The notes beneath the pieces were generated by a model. The model had not been told where the DNA came from. It was given only the letters and a program-made list of their open reading frames with translations, and searched no databases. Below are positions 1-10,650 of a DNA stretch of 64,000 nucleotides, in pieces. Every line of letters starts with the position of its first letter. The stretch's first letter is position 1. Source of the DNA: Linanthus parryae (lineage: Eukaryota; Streptophyta; Magnoliopsida; Ericales; Polemoniaceae); contig JALGPY010000005.1 in assembly GCA_023055425.1 (NCBI GenBank), forward strand, positions 81,757,495-81,821,494, given 5' to 3'. A program made the position numbers and the translations under genes.

Positions 1-2
1 AC

Positions 3-809
3 GGAGAGCCATGGTATAAATTTCTCCACTACTTTTATAATGCTTTGGATAGAGAGACTGCTAGTGAATTTGACATGATGGCTCAAGGAAATTTTATGGG
101 AATGGGACTACAGAGATGTCGTGATCTGCTGGATAATATAGCAAAACGTGAATCCACGAGGTCTGAGACTCGTAGAAGCACGAAATCAAATGGGGCATTG
201 GTTAGTAAGATTGAGTCCATGGTGGAACATAAATTTGAACATCAGATGGCAGTTATGACTTCGGCTTTCAGTAATTTGAATCCATCGGCACAGGTAAAGT
301 CAGTGGGAGAGATGGTAGCAGATGCAAATCAGGGATATGGGGATGGTAATGAAGACGTGAACTACATGGGTCAACCAAGACAGCAGCAATGGCCAAACAC
401 CTATCATCCCAACAATCGCAATCACCCCAACTTCAGTTATGCCATTCCGAATAATGGACTATATGCGCCAGGTCAAAGGCCAAATGTTCCTTATCAAGCT
501 CAGAGACAGGCTCAACAGCAACAGGCTCCTCCACCACCTCCATCTTCAGAAGAACAGGACACAAACGCGTTTTTGAGGAAACTATTAGCTAGCAATGATA
601 AGATTGAGAGCAAGATTGTCGCGATAGAAGCCTCGATAAAAAGCCTTGAGACACAAATTGGCCAAATAGCCAATCAGAATACTCGAATCCCACCAGGTAT
701 ACTACCATCTAACACAATCACTCCAACTGAGCAATTGAAGGCTATCACTACTCGCAGTGGGACCACCACTAATGATCCTCCCTATCCTACTCACGCGGCT
801 ACTAGATGA
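3..809 (+). pseudogene. Athila-type gag, C-terminal part (partial, frameshifted end)
   Basis: Structural polyprotein of the element A particle; only the part after the capsid core is in the window. The frame is open from base 3, so the gene starts to the left. Visible are the end of the Retrotrans_gag region (LDRETASEFDMMAQGNF), a Gln/Pro-rich linker with poly-Q and poly-P around 500-545, then a helical stretch at 600-665 (ASIKSLETQIGQIANQ) typical of Athila gag just before ITTRSGT. The stop TGA at 807-809 comes from a small indel: the same protein sense continues one frame over into the protease segment, with which it overlaps from 757. Not functional as it stands. Confidence 0.85.
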
Positions 810-1590
810 AGAAATTCCCGTGCCTACCGTGATTCCCCAATCGAAGGACACGAGTAGGAAGTTGGAGGAAAAGCCTAAGCCAAAGGAGGATTATAGTGTT
901 CGTGTTCCCTACCCGCAGAGATTGAAGAGTCAAGAGGATGCCAAGCATTTTAAGAAGTTTGTGGATATCTTCAAGAAGCTGCACATTAATATACCCTTTG
1001 CTGAAGCACTTTCACAAATGCCTAAATACGAAAAATTTCTCAAGGACTTACTCTCTAATAGAAGACGCATGGATGATTTTGAGACTGTGACCCTGAATGA
1101 GGAGTGTAGCGCCGTAGTGCAAAAAGTGCTTCCCAAAAAGATGAAAGATCCGGGTGGTTTCATTATTCCTGTGACATTGGGAGATGCGTTCCATGGTAGA
1201 GCGTTATGTGATCTTGGTGCGAGCATAAACTTGATGCCTACATCAGTATTTGAGCAACTCGGTTTAGGAGATCCAAAACCCACTCGTATGTGTTTACAGA
1301 TGGCTGACCGCACTATAAAACGACCACGGGGTGTTTTGGAGGATGTACTTGTGAGAGTCGAAGGACTCATCTTTCCCCAAGATTTTGTGATCCTAGATAT
1401 GGATGCTGATGATGATGTCCCACTCATATTGGGACGGCCATTCCCTCCTACGGGAAAGACGATTATTGATGTTGCCAATGGAGAATTGACTATGCGTATT
1501 AACGATGAGAAGGTGGCATTCAATGTCTTTGAAGCTATGAAATTTCCTGCATATGGAGTGAGTGAGCAATGCTTTGGTGTAGAGGCATAA
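757..1590 (+). pseudogene. Athila-type retropepsin (aspartic protease) segment of element A
   Basis: Cleaves the Gag-Pol polyprotein. The catalytic motif CDLGAS is present with its Asp codon at 1210-1212, followed by the flap and the second conserved block (VPLILGRPF) near 1420-1445. The upstream block KHFKKFVDIFKKLHINIPF is the conserved pre-protease stretch of Athila elements. The true sense begins near 806 where the gag frame shifts; the codons before that overlap gag and are not meaningful. The frame ends at a TAA at 1588-1590 and then continues open in the same frame into RT, so this is one nonsense mutation in a fused protease-RT polyprotein. Confidence 0.85.
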
Positions 1591-1617
1591 ACACCAGACG
1601 AGGAGGATGATATCTTA

Positions 1618-3636
1618 TTGGAGCAGCTTTATGAGGAACTTGCCTTACTTGAGTCGAGTGAAAAAGAACAGGCTATGGAAGCCAGCTGGCATTCACCCCT
1701 ACCCCTCTTTAATGAGGGAAGCAGGAAGATTCTTACCCCTTCTCTTATTACTGCTCCTGATTTAGAATTGAAACCGTTACTTGCTCATTTAAAATATTTA
1801 TACTTGGAATCTGATGAAACTTTACATGTTATTGTTTCTGCGTGTTTGGACAGGGAACAGGAGGAGCAGCTTCTCAAGGTATTGCAGGAAAGGAAAGCAG
1901 CTATGGGATGGACCATAGCAGATATAAAGGGGATCAGCCCCAGAGTTTGCCAGCACAAGATCCGGCTCATGGAAGATAAGAAGCCGGTAGCTCAGTTTCA
2001 GCGCCGCCTCAACCCTCACATGCAGGAGGTGGTGAAGAAAGAGGTGCTTAAATGGTTGGAAGCAGGTATCATCTATCCGATTTCCGACAGCACGTGGACT
2101 AGCCCGGTACAGTGTGTCCCTAAGAAGGGAGGTATAACTGTGGTGGAAGGGGAGAAAGGTGATCAGATTGCCACTCGTACCGTTACTGGGTGGAGAGTTT
2201 GCATGGATTACCGCAAACACAATGATGCCACTTTGAAGGATCATTTTCCCCTCCCATTTGTGGACCAGATGCTTGATAGGCTGGCACGCCATTCGCATTA
2301 CTTCTTGGATGGATATTTTGGGTATAATCAGATAGCCATTGAGCCAGCTGACCAGGAGAAGACGACATTTACGTGTCCTTATGGGACTTTTGCATTCAGA
2401 CGCATGCCCTTTGGGCTATGCAATGCCCCAGCCACGTTCCAGAGGTGTATGATGTCTATCTTCTCGGACATGATGGAGAAAATTTTCGAAGTCTTCATGG
2501 ATGATTTTTCGCTTTATGTTGATGGGTTTGAAGACTGTCTCCAGCAGCTAGCTCGGGTACTGGACAGATGTATTGACACCAACCTAGTGCTTAACTGGGA
2601 GAAGTGCCATTTCATGGTGACCGAGGGGATAGTGTTGGGGCACAAGATCTCCAGTAAAGTCTTAGAGGTAGATCCGGCGAATATTGAGGTGATTGAGAAG
2701 CTTGCTTATCCTACGTCTGTCAAAGGGGTACGAAGTTTCTTGGGACATGCAGGTTTCTATCGGCGCTTCATTAAAGACTTTTTGAAAATCACAAAGCCTT
2801 TATCTGGTTTGCTGGAGAAAGATTCCGTCTTTGATTTCGGTGAAGAATGCAAGAAAGCTTTTGATTTTCTCAAGAAAAAGCTGATCAGTTCTCCTATTAT
2901 AGCCACCCCAGACTGCACCTCACCGTTCGAGATTATGTGTGATGCCAGCGATTATGCGGTGGGAGCAGTGCTGGGACAGCGGAAAGACAAGGTAGCTCAT
3001 GTAATTTACTATTCTAGTCGTACTCTTAATACTGCACAGGTTAATTATGCCACCACGGAGAAGGAGATGTTGGCCATTATCTTCGCATTGGACAAGTTCC
3101 GTCCATACCTTGTGGGTTCTCAGCTGACCATTTTCACGGACCATGCAGCCCTCAAATATCTTCAGACCAAGAAGGATGCGAAGCCTAGATTGATCCGGTG
3201 GGTGTTGCTAATGCAAGAGTTTAACATAGTGATAAACGACAAAAAGGGTGTAGAGAACGTTGTTGCAGACCATTTGTCACGACAGGAGAACGAAAAACAA
3301 GAAGATGTTCCAGTTAGAGAAGATTTTCCAGATGAACAACTTATGGTAGTTGTAGCAGTTGTGCCTTGGTTTGCGGATTCGGCAAATTACAAGGCGCTCA
3401 ATATTGTCCCAAAATACATGTCTTTCCATCAGAAAAAGAATCTTTTCCCAGATGCACGACACTATTTCTGGGATGACCCTTATTTTTTCAGGTTGGGAGC
3501 TGACAACGTGTTGAGAAGATGCGTAGCTGAGCTAGACACTTTAGACATTCTGAGACATTGCCATGAACTGAATTGCGGAGGGCATTTTGGCAAAACGCGC
3601 ACTGTGGCAAAGGTATTGCAAAGTGGATTTTATTAG
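1618..3636 (+). pseudogene. Reverse transcriptase and RNase H of element A
   Basis: Copies element RNA into DNA and removes the RNA strand. RT shows the palm motif FMDDFS with the two Asp codons at 2500-2505 (residues 295-296), preceded by FRRMPFGLCNAPATFQR. RNase H follows with its acidic residues present: MCDAS (Asp at 2941), EKEML (Glu at 3064) and FTDHAALKY (Asp at 3139). The integrase zinc-binding His pair begins near 3555. The frame is that of the protease and stops at TAG 3634-3636, where the family has Trp, after which the same frame stays open into integrase. All catalytic residues of RT and RNase H look intact, so decay is recent or slight in this part. Confidence 0.9.
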
Positions 3637-4653
3637 CCTTCTTTACATAAAGATGCTCATTTGTTTGTACAGCAGTGTGACCGATGTCAGAGAACCGACA
3701 ATATCTCCAACCGAAACGAGATGCCTCAAAATTTTGTGTTGGAAGTAGTGCCCTTTGATGTTTGGGGCATTGAATTCATGGGACCATTCCCGTCTTCGCT
3801 TGGAAATCTTTATATAATGTTAGCGGTGGATTATGTGACCAAGTGGGTAGAGGCAATGGCTTGCCCTAAAAACGATGGAGCTACTGTAGAGAGATTCGTG
3901 CGTAAGAGCATATTTACACGGTTTGGAACTCCCAGAGCCATTATCAGTGATGAAGGATCGCATTTCGTGAACAAATTCTTTGCCAATGTATTGAGCAAAT
4001 ATGGGGTAAAAACGCATAAGATATCACTGGCTTATCATCCGAAATCGAATGGTCAAGCAGAAGTTTCTAACCGAGAGATAAAAGGGATTCTGGAGAAGAC
4101 AGTCAACCCGTGACGCAAGGATTGGTCTCTGCATTTAGATGATAGCTTATGGGCGTATAGGACTGCTTACAAGAACCCTTTAGGCATGTCTCCCTATCAG
4201 TTAGTATTTGGGAAGTCATGTCATCTTCCGGTGGAACTTGAGCACAAGGCATTCTGGGCCTTGAAGAAGATCAATTTCGACGCTAAGCTCTCAGGTGAGC
4301 TACGGAAGCAAGCACTGCTCGAACTTGAAGAATTTCGATTGATGGCGTATGAAAGTGCGAGAATCTATAAGGAGAGGACAAAAATGTGGCACGACAGGCA
4401 CATCATTCCGAGAGACTTCGAAGTAGGACAGAGGGTGCTGATCTTCAACGCCAGACTAAAGCTGTTTCCAGGGAAATTAAAATCTAGATGGAGTGGTCCC
4501 TACACAATTACCGCAGTTTATCCGTGGCGATCTCTTGAGGTGGAGGATGAAAATGGGAACAGGTTTAAGGTGAATGGCCAGAGAGCGAAACCGTACGTGG
4601 ACGGGAATTTAATAGGAGTCATTGAATGGCTTCATGCAACTCCCGCAATCTGA
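3637..4653 (+). pseudogene. Integrase of element A, one internal stop, first catalytic Asp changed to Glu
   Basis: Inserts the cDNA into the genome. The HHCC zinc finger spans the preceding stop codon (CHELNCGGH before it, CDRCQ after it, near 3676). In the DDE core the first position reads GIEFMGP, Glu codon 3772-3774, where the family has Asp; the second Asp is at 3949-3951 (ISDEGSHF) and the Glu at 4060-4062 ([11 protein letters not shown]). A TGA at 4111-4113 interrupts the frame, which then continues to 4653 through the C-terminal DNA-binding part ([18 protein letters not shown]). An Asp-to-Glu change at this site normally abolishes or strongly reduces integrase activity, so this copy is probably dead apart from its stops. 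Confidence 0.88.
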
Positions 4654-5422
4654 TTAATCTTTGAGGTAACTGGGTCGGTCCGTCGACCTTAAATTACAAA
4701 GCGCTTGTTGGGAGGCAACCCAACCTATTTATTGCTGTAGAGTAGGTTTTAATACTGTTTTGTAAATTTTATTCTGTTTGATTTCATTGAGAGGTGCGAG
4801 AGAGTGGATTTAATGTTTCCAATGAGTATGTGCAGGATTACGAGGTTAAAGGCCTATTTCGGATCCCTCTTCTTGATGCGCGCGTGCGAAACAGAGTAAA
4901 AATTGAAGATTTGCAGCCCAATACGCATATCGGGATCCGAAGTGAAGGAATTGAAGATTGAAGCCATTCCTGCACCTATTCAACACACGCACCTGGGGAC
5001 GATCATGTTCCCGGACTCCCCGTCTTGATATGCGCATGAATTTGATTGGTGAACGGAGAAAGCTAGCACGCCGGCACGGATTACGAGGTGAAATCTTGAA
5101 AAACAGACTGAAATAAAGATTGAAGTGCCAACGTGTGGGAGTGGACGAGAGCTTTCTGTAGACAGGTGTATCGCGCAAATCGGAGTCCGGATGAGGAAGT
5201 TACGCCAAAAGGGGTGCTTTAGAGAGTAAAACGAGGCCAAAAGCATCCGGAAATGCAAAACGTGCCTTGGAACGCGGGAAATTGACAAATGAAATGCTCC
5301 CCGGATTTTGGGAGTGTTTTAAGGTGAAAAGGGAGTCTCGAGGTCGAGGACATCCTTCGGAAAGCAAAGGCGCGATCGAATACGCAAAAATATGTCAAAA
5401 ATGATGTTTTTGGCAAGCTCCA
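4654..5422 (+). other. Post-pol non-coding region of element A
   Basis: No credible coding sequence. It starts with a block shared with elements C and D: GTCGACCTTAA at about 4682 followed by GGGAGGCAACCCAA at about 4710. Matching blocks lie after the protease at about 50496 in C and, on the other strand, near 32105 in D. A degenerate internal duplication is visible: two stretches containing GATTACGAGGT (near 4838 and 5080), each followed by a short segment with cgcgcgtgcg-like or tccggatg-like motifs. Function unknown. Confidence 0.6.
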
Positions 5423-5615
5423 GCACGAAGACAATTGTCTTCGTCCGAAGACTTTGTACTTAGAAAATTTTTGAGCTATGAAGATTGTCTTCTTATAACA
5501 GCATGGAGTATCTATAAAAGAAGACCTTCGTACGAAGACAAATTGTCTTCGTACGAAGACTCTTCGCACGAAGACATTTGTCTTCGTACGAAGACATCAG
5601 GCGGAATGACAGTTT
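5423..5615 (+). repeat. Internal copy of the LTR palindrome cassette (element A)
   Basis: A 190-base segment holding five copies of the 16-base palindrome GTCTTCGTACGAAGAC or close variants: 5437-5452 (one mismatch), 5525-5539, 5545-5560, 5561-5575 (one mismatch) and 5580-5595. It aligns end to end with LTR bases 9489-9690 of the same element, including the spacer with TACTTAG and GTATCTAT. The flanks on both sides do not match the LTR, so only this cassette is duplicated. It lies about 600 bases upstream of the env-like remnant. Confidence 0.85.
5513..5520 (+). promoter_or_regulatory. TATA-box-like TATAAAAG inside the internal palindrome cassette
   Basis: Perfect plant-type TATAAAAG five bases before a palindrome copy. 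The homologous LTR position (near 9580) reads TATGTAAG, so the LTR copy has lost the match or the internal copy gained it. Candidate core promoter directing transcription towards the env-like gene; sequence evidence only. Confidence 0.35.
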
Positions 5616-6214
5616 TGGCCATACACGGAGAACAGCCATGGGTTACTTCTTGGGGGCATTATGGACTTTTAGCTCAAAATTTTGAAGACATCAGAAGGTC
5701 ATCGTCCATCTTCTTCATTCTTCAGCTTCAACAGTTTCTTCTCCTCCATAGCCGTGACACCACACAAATCTCCCTCTCCCTTGTTTCTTCACGAAAATGA
5801 AAAACCAAACATAGGTTTTGCTCGCAAATCATAGGAGAACAAGGATTGAAGGGTGTCTTTGAGTGATATTGAGAGACGAGAGAGAAATCAGAGGAGGAAG
5901 AACTAGGGTTCCGAAGCTAGAACTGAGAAATTGGACCACTTAGAGCTTGAATCAGCTTACGGTCAAGAAGGCAAAGCTAACGGTGACTACACAAGGAGTA
6001 CGGAGCAGCAAACAATTCGAAGTTTCGACAAATTTCTCGGCAACCTCAAAATAGCCCGGTTTATCAACTTTCTGAAATTTTTGTGCCCGTAAGACTTGCT
6101 CCGGGCACGTAGGTACACTATCAAACTAGTTATTTCAATGTTCGAGTCTTAGGCACAAATTGAGTAAAAGCCTGAATTGTTTTTTGTTGCGCTTAGTAGT
6201 GTGCTTGGGGGCGT
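5616..6214 (+). other. Non-coding stretch between the palindrome cassette and env-like remnant
   Basis: No domain or convincing frame recognised. The upper part is pyrimidine-rich (CTTCTTCATTCTTCAGC around 5710), the lower part purine-rich (5880-5915). It occupies the place where the N-terminal half of the env-like gene is found in element E, so it may represent replacement or heavy decay of that half. Confidence 0.4.
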
Positions 6215-6844
6215 ATGCTTAGAGTCCTAGGAATAACGTGCTTACTTGCCTACGTGTTTCATTCTGTACACACTTTCCGCCTATCGGTCTGGGCTCTCGG
6301 TCTTTACACCGGGGTTAGGATCGATATCCCTAAGTTGATTTGGGAGATTTGTCTTGAGAGGGCGTCGAGGACTAACAATTTGGGTCCCGGTCATACTTGC
6401 TTGCTGACTCACCTAGCCAAAACTTCCGAAGTAGTCATTGGGAGAGACATGGATGTGAAACCGTTTACTGCTTGGAAATGGCATAGGTTTGATGATACAG
6501 CGAGGAAGAAGGGAAAGGGTAGGAGGATGAACACCTCTCAGTTTGATAACCAAGTAGCCTATGACCACTTTAGAGAGGAGATGGCCCGGGATAGACTCGA
6601 GAGAAGACGCCATTTTGCCCACACACGGGACAATCAGGTGAAGCTGGGTGGATTAATCCAGATGGTGGGCCAGTGGGTAATTTAGTCGAGTGGTCAGGCG
6701 GCGGGGGAGTTTGTTCCACCATTTCTGACGGCGGATCCGTGGTTCCAAGAGGATGAATTTGAGTACCCGGTTCCGCCGAGTGACGACGATGAAGAAGAAG
6801 AGGACGAGGGAGAAGATAAGGATGAGGAAGAAGGAGACGAGTAG
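6215..6844 (+). pseudogene. Env-like third gene of element A, C-terminal remnant
   Basis: Athila elements carry a gene after pol often called env-like (Pfam 'putative plant transposon protein'); its function is unproven. The stretch GVRIDIPKLIWEICLERAS and FTAWKWHRFDD resembles the central and C-terminal part of that family. The block DRLERRRHFAHTRDNQVKLG lines up with DRARERGHFEHIRSSQRQLG in element E (62779-63240). TAG at 6683-6685 interrupts; the same frame then runs to TAG 6842-6844 through a tail of some 20 almost purely Asp/Glu residues (6782-6841). The N-terminal half is missing. No signal peptide or clear membrane anchor is visible in what remains. Confidence 0.65.
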
Positions 6845-9085
6845 TGGAGTGTGCCCTCGTGCTAGAATTGTTGAGTCCTCGTGTTATCGTTGAGGACAAT
6901 GATGAATTCTAGTGTGGGGGTGGTTGACACATTTTTTTCTAGTCAGTATTGAGTCTTTGCTTCGCCCGTGTCAGCATGTAGTTAGAGATTTTTAGTTATG
7001 TCCTTATTTTTTCTTTTTATTATTCATATTTTTGCGTGCACGTTTTGGTATTATTGAGTCATCCCACCATTATCGATTCATTAGTAGAGTAATTTGAGAA
7101 AGGGCAATCAAAAGAGGCTGAAAATTCAGTAAAATCGTGAAGTGTGAGACTTTTAGACATAGGGCGTGAAATGTGATCAAGAGTGACAATGTGAGTTTCC
7201 CTTGGTAAGTATAGAGAAACTTTCTTTACGGGAACGCGTGCCTATTTTACACACGAACTTTAACTTTTCAAATCTAAAGTTTGTGCCTAGTTTTCTTACA
7301 AGAGTTGAGCTAGGTGTGAGCTAAACAAGCCGAACGTTCTTTTGTACGTCTTAGGTAGTCGCCAACCCGCCTCGTAGTGGCACAGAGAACAGCTGTGCGA
7401 GGTGTGTATTAGAGCACTCACTGCTTATAGAACTTATCGTGTAGGACCACTAGTAAACCCTGATTTGAACCATGGATTCTTTGACAACCTTTGGACGTAG
7501 GGTGACGATTCTTGGCCTTCATCATTGATTGGTTAGAATCACCGCTTTAGTGCGTCACGAGGGTGTTGTAGTTGATGGGGTTCGATGAGGGAGTACATCA
7601 TGCTAAACTTGTGTGAGTCTTAAATATCGCATGCATTTCATTTGTGATCTTCGAGGGGAATGCGAGGGTGAGTGAGAGTAGGCTTGTGAACTTCGGTGTG
7701 GCGGTGTTCCATGGCATTACAACATGGACATGAGTGAGGAGAGCCGTGAGTGTGTACCATCTAATACACACAAAAATGGGGTTGGGGGAATTTAATTGGT
7801 GGATCGTGCTAGGTACCGGATCTTACTCATCATGGTGTAGGAGGTTTGGTTGGATTAGGCACGAGACATATATTCGATTGGCTACTTGAGAGGGGACAGG
7901 ATTACATTCGAGTATGGGGGTGTCGACATTTGACTTCGGACATCGAGATTGAGCTTGCGACAACTCCATCCCCACACGTGCTCTATTGTGTTAGCGGCTT
8001 CATTGGTTACACCGAGGATTTCATCGAGATAGGGGAGAGACATTTATTTGTGATTTTTACGTGTTGATTTGGATATTATCTTCCCTTATTATCATTTTTA
8101 GCTTGACACTTGGAAGACCACTCGAGACATATATTGAGGAAAGTATGCAGGAATTTGAGAGGTTTTTAAAAAAAAAAATCAGAAAAAAGAGAAAAAAAAA
8201 TAAAAAAAAAAGAAAAAAAAAAAGAGAGAAAAAAAGGAGAGTTGAATAAAGGAAGAATGAGAAGCTTTGTGGAAGAACGAGTGGAGAAGCGACTAGTTCA
8301 CGAACGGGAGGTTTTTGCTTATACATTATTCATGACAATAGCCGCGGAAATCGTAATTGTACCGGGGTGTGAGGGGATCGAGGGCCGGAGATGGTGAGTT
8401 TCGGGCTTGGATTCTATAATTGTTGTGAGGGTGTGTGAGATGTGGTAGTTCTGACAATGTGACGCCTTAGGACTCGAGTTTGATTATTATCAAATATGTC
8501 CCTAAAGCCTCATCATTCTAAACACGTTAGCGGATTAGGAGCTCGGACCTTGAACTTTGCTTAGCCTAGAGTAGCCTCTTATTTTGTGGCACACATGAAA
8601 AGGTATTGCGTTCTTGTACTTAGTAAAGCTAGGTTCTCTATACTAGCTAGGGGGGATTCGTGTTGTCGAATATGATTTCAATTCATTCCTTGTGTCTAGA
8701 TTTCTCATCACTTCGTGTGAATCGGTTTAAGCTAATGGAGATTGCCCAATCTCGCAAAAGAAAAAGAAAATTTGTTATTTCAATACTTGCATTGTGAATA
8801 TTGCATTTGCATATAGGTGCATTGTGTATAATCGAGTCGTGTCGACTAGTAAAAAGGATGGTTTGTGGATTGATCTACTCGGATTAGTATGCAATTGATA
8901 ATGGTTTTGTATGCAATGTGAGGTGAAAGTATGCAAATGGCGTAGGGAAGTTATGCAATGAGTAATTAGGTTAAGTATGCAAAGTTGGATGGATTGCGGG
9001 AAAGCGAGAGAAGTGTTGGCTTGAGAGAAATGGAATTGACTTGAGAGATTTGCTCGGGACGAGCAAAAGGTAGTGTGGGGGTAGT
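6845..9085 (+). other. Long conserved non-coding 3' region of element A with polypurine-like tracts
   Basis: About 2.2 kb with no real gene between the env-like stop and the LTR. It contains polypurine-like tracts at 6911-6921 (AGTGTGGGGGT) and 7910-7920 (GAGTATGGGGG followed by TGTCGACATTTGAC). Blocks also found in C and E include TTAGGTAGTCGCCAACCC at 7351, GGGTTCGATGAGGG near 7577, GCGAGGGTGAGTGAGAG near 7662 and a GAGGG-ATCGAGGGCCGGAG stretch near 8370. An A-rich purine run lies at 8167-8245. Retention of order in three diverged elements argues for a cis function. Confidence 0.6.
9071..9085 (+). promoter_or_regulatory. Polypurine tract of element A
   Basis: TAGTGTGGGGGTAGT lies immediately 5' of the LTR start TGATAACTCC at 9086. 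This is the expected RNase H-resistant primer for plus-strand synthesis, in the expected place. Confidence 0.85.
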
Positions 9086-10650
9086 TGATAACTCCGTTTT
9101 CGGAGTTATTTTATGCCTTTTATTTCTACGTTTTGCGTGCTCAACATGGAGATTCGTCGTCTTTTGAGTAAATTGAGCTAATATGTGATAATAAGAGTTC
9201 ATATGCGTTACTTGTTAAATCCGGGCGTTTCTTTAGATATTTGAGCTTTTATTGTGATATGATCGCGGGTTGTGTTTCCGTGTTGTGATTCGCAGGAAAA
9301 CAGGGCTTGGAGGATCATGCGGGAGATGGATGCGAACTTCGGAAGCAAGGAATTCAAATGAAAAGTCAATGGAAGAAGGAAGGAAGGAGGAAGCAAGGAA
9401 CTCAAAGGAAAGTCAATGGAAGAAGGAAGGAAGGAGAAAGTCAAAGGAAGGAAGAGAAAGTCAACGAAAAGAAGGCTGGAACAGAGGGTCTTCGTACGAA
9501 GACAAATGTCTTCGTACGAAGACAATATACTTAGCCAAAATTCGAGTCTGCAGAAAGTCTTCCTAAACAAGCTCGCAGTATCTATGTAAGAAGACCTTCG
9601 TACGAAGAACATTTGTCTTCGTACGAAGACTCTTCGTGCGAAGACAAATGTATTCGTACGAAGACTCCGCTGAATTTCAGAATTTTTGCCAGGGCTTTTT
9701 CGTAGTTTATCCTAACTTTGTAATAAGATTATGGAAACGTATTTAAGCATTCTAGGTCGAATTTTTCAGTATTTTTGGACATTAGAAACATATTTTGGAG
9801 ATCAAGGAGCTATTGGGAGAGCTTAGGAGCTTTGGATCATCCGTTTGGATTCTCAACTCTTCTCTTTTCTTGATTTTTATGTTTAAACTCATGAGACTTG
9901 TCGTTTTGAGTATGAATATGAGTAGCTAAACGTTATTTGCTGGGAATTCTCGTTTGGTGTAGCTAGGGTTTGATCTAAATTTCATGTTTTGATGATTGTG
10001 ATTCATGTTTTAGCTTAATCTCATGTGTTTATTCACTATTATGGATTATTTGCGTTTGTAATCTTATTATCTTTGCGAGTAGCTAACGTAGAGGTAAACT
10101 TAATTAGTTTTCACGTGGTAACTCCGTGAGAGTTAGTCGGTAAATTGAATAATTCACCTAGTCGAATCAATTTTTGGTAACTCGGCATTGTTAACTAGGA
10201 TCGTTAATGTAGAATTATGGTTTTAATGCATGCTTAAAGCTAGAATAGACTTGGTATCTCGGTTTGTTTTAGTTTAAAGTATAGTGAACTTGCTTGGTAA
10301 CTCGGTAAGTTTAATATTGCTTGATTGATAGTGAATAACACGTGGCTGTTTTACGAATCAAAACATAAATTTAGCTCAACCTAGTGAACCTAGAGAATTC
10401 CCGGTATTTTTCCCTTATATTACAAAAAACCCTAAAATTCATTCTTTATTAATCGTGAACTACTTCACTTGGTTAGTTGAGAATATTGCTCTTTTATTTT
10501 AGTAGAATTAGAACAAAACACAACTTGCAACGTACCCACATAAGGTTTAGAATAATATTTAATTTAAACAGAGTCCCTTGGGTTCGACAACCCGTATTTC
10601 CGGTTTATTACTACACACGACAGCTGTACGCTGGCAGTTGGAGCGTGTCA
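9086..10650 (+). repeat. 3' LTR of element A (1565 bp)
   Basis: Starts TGATAACTCCG after the polypurine tract and ends GCGTGTCA at 10650, matching the end of the element D LTR (CGTGTCA next to its primer site). It carries a palindrome array at 9488-9665, a purine-rich GGAAGGAAGG-type stretch at 9365-9480, and near its end the small hairpin GGGTTCGACAACCC (about 10579), a motif also found near the end of the C and D LTRs. A telo-box-like AAACCCTAAA lies at 10427-10436. Confidence 0.88.
9488..9665 (+). repeat. Palindrome array GTCTTCGTACGAAGAC in LTR A
   Basis: Perfect 16-base palindromes at 9488-9503, 9508-9523 and 9615-9630. Variants lie at 9595-9610, 9631-9645 and 9651-9665. Neighbouring copies joined by ACAAAT or ACATTTG also pair with each other, so the transcript could fold as alternating hairpins. 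The whole block recurs inside the element at 5423-5615. Confidence 0.88.

Larger units (their letters stand above)
1..10650 (+). mobile_element. Element A: Athila-type Ty3/gypsy retrotransposon, 5' end outside window
   Basis: Order of parts on the + strand is gag end, retropepsin, reverse transcriptase, RNase H, integrase, env-like remnant, long non-coding region, polypurine tract and 3' LTR. This is the Ty3/gypsy order with the extra third gene of the Athila lineage. The 3' LTR ends in GCGTGTCA at 10650, and sequence beyond it is an unrelated SIRE-type LTR, so A inserted into that LTR; 10651-10655 (atgat) would be one target-site copy. The protease-to-integrase frame is broken only by three stop codons (1588, 3634, 4111) and gag-protease by one frameshift near 806. 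The left LTR and most of gag lie outside the window. Confidence 0.9.

Noticed and set aside
930..1523. 197-codon frame antisense to the element A protease
   Set aside because: Shadow of the conserved protease frame on the other strand; no independent domain.
8061..8249. Lys/Arg-rich frame
   Set aside because: Produced by a long A/G run (8167-8245) in the non-coding 3' region of element A.
9270..9566. Charged frame over GGAAGGAAGG repeats in LTR A
   Set aside because: Simple-sequence reading within the LTR that runs into the palindrome array; overlapping frames give similar low-complexity peptides.
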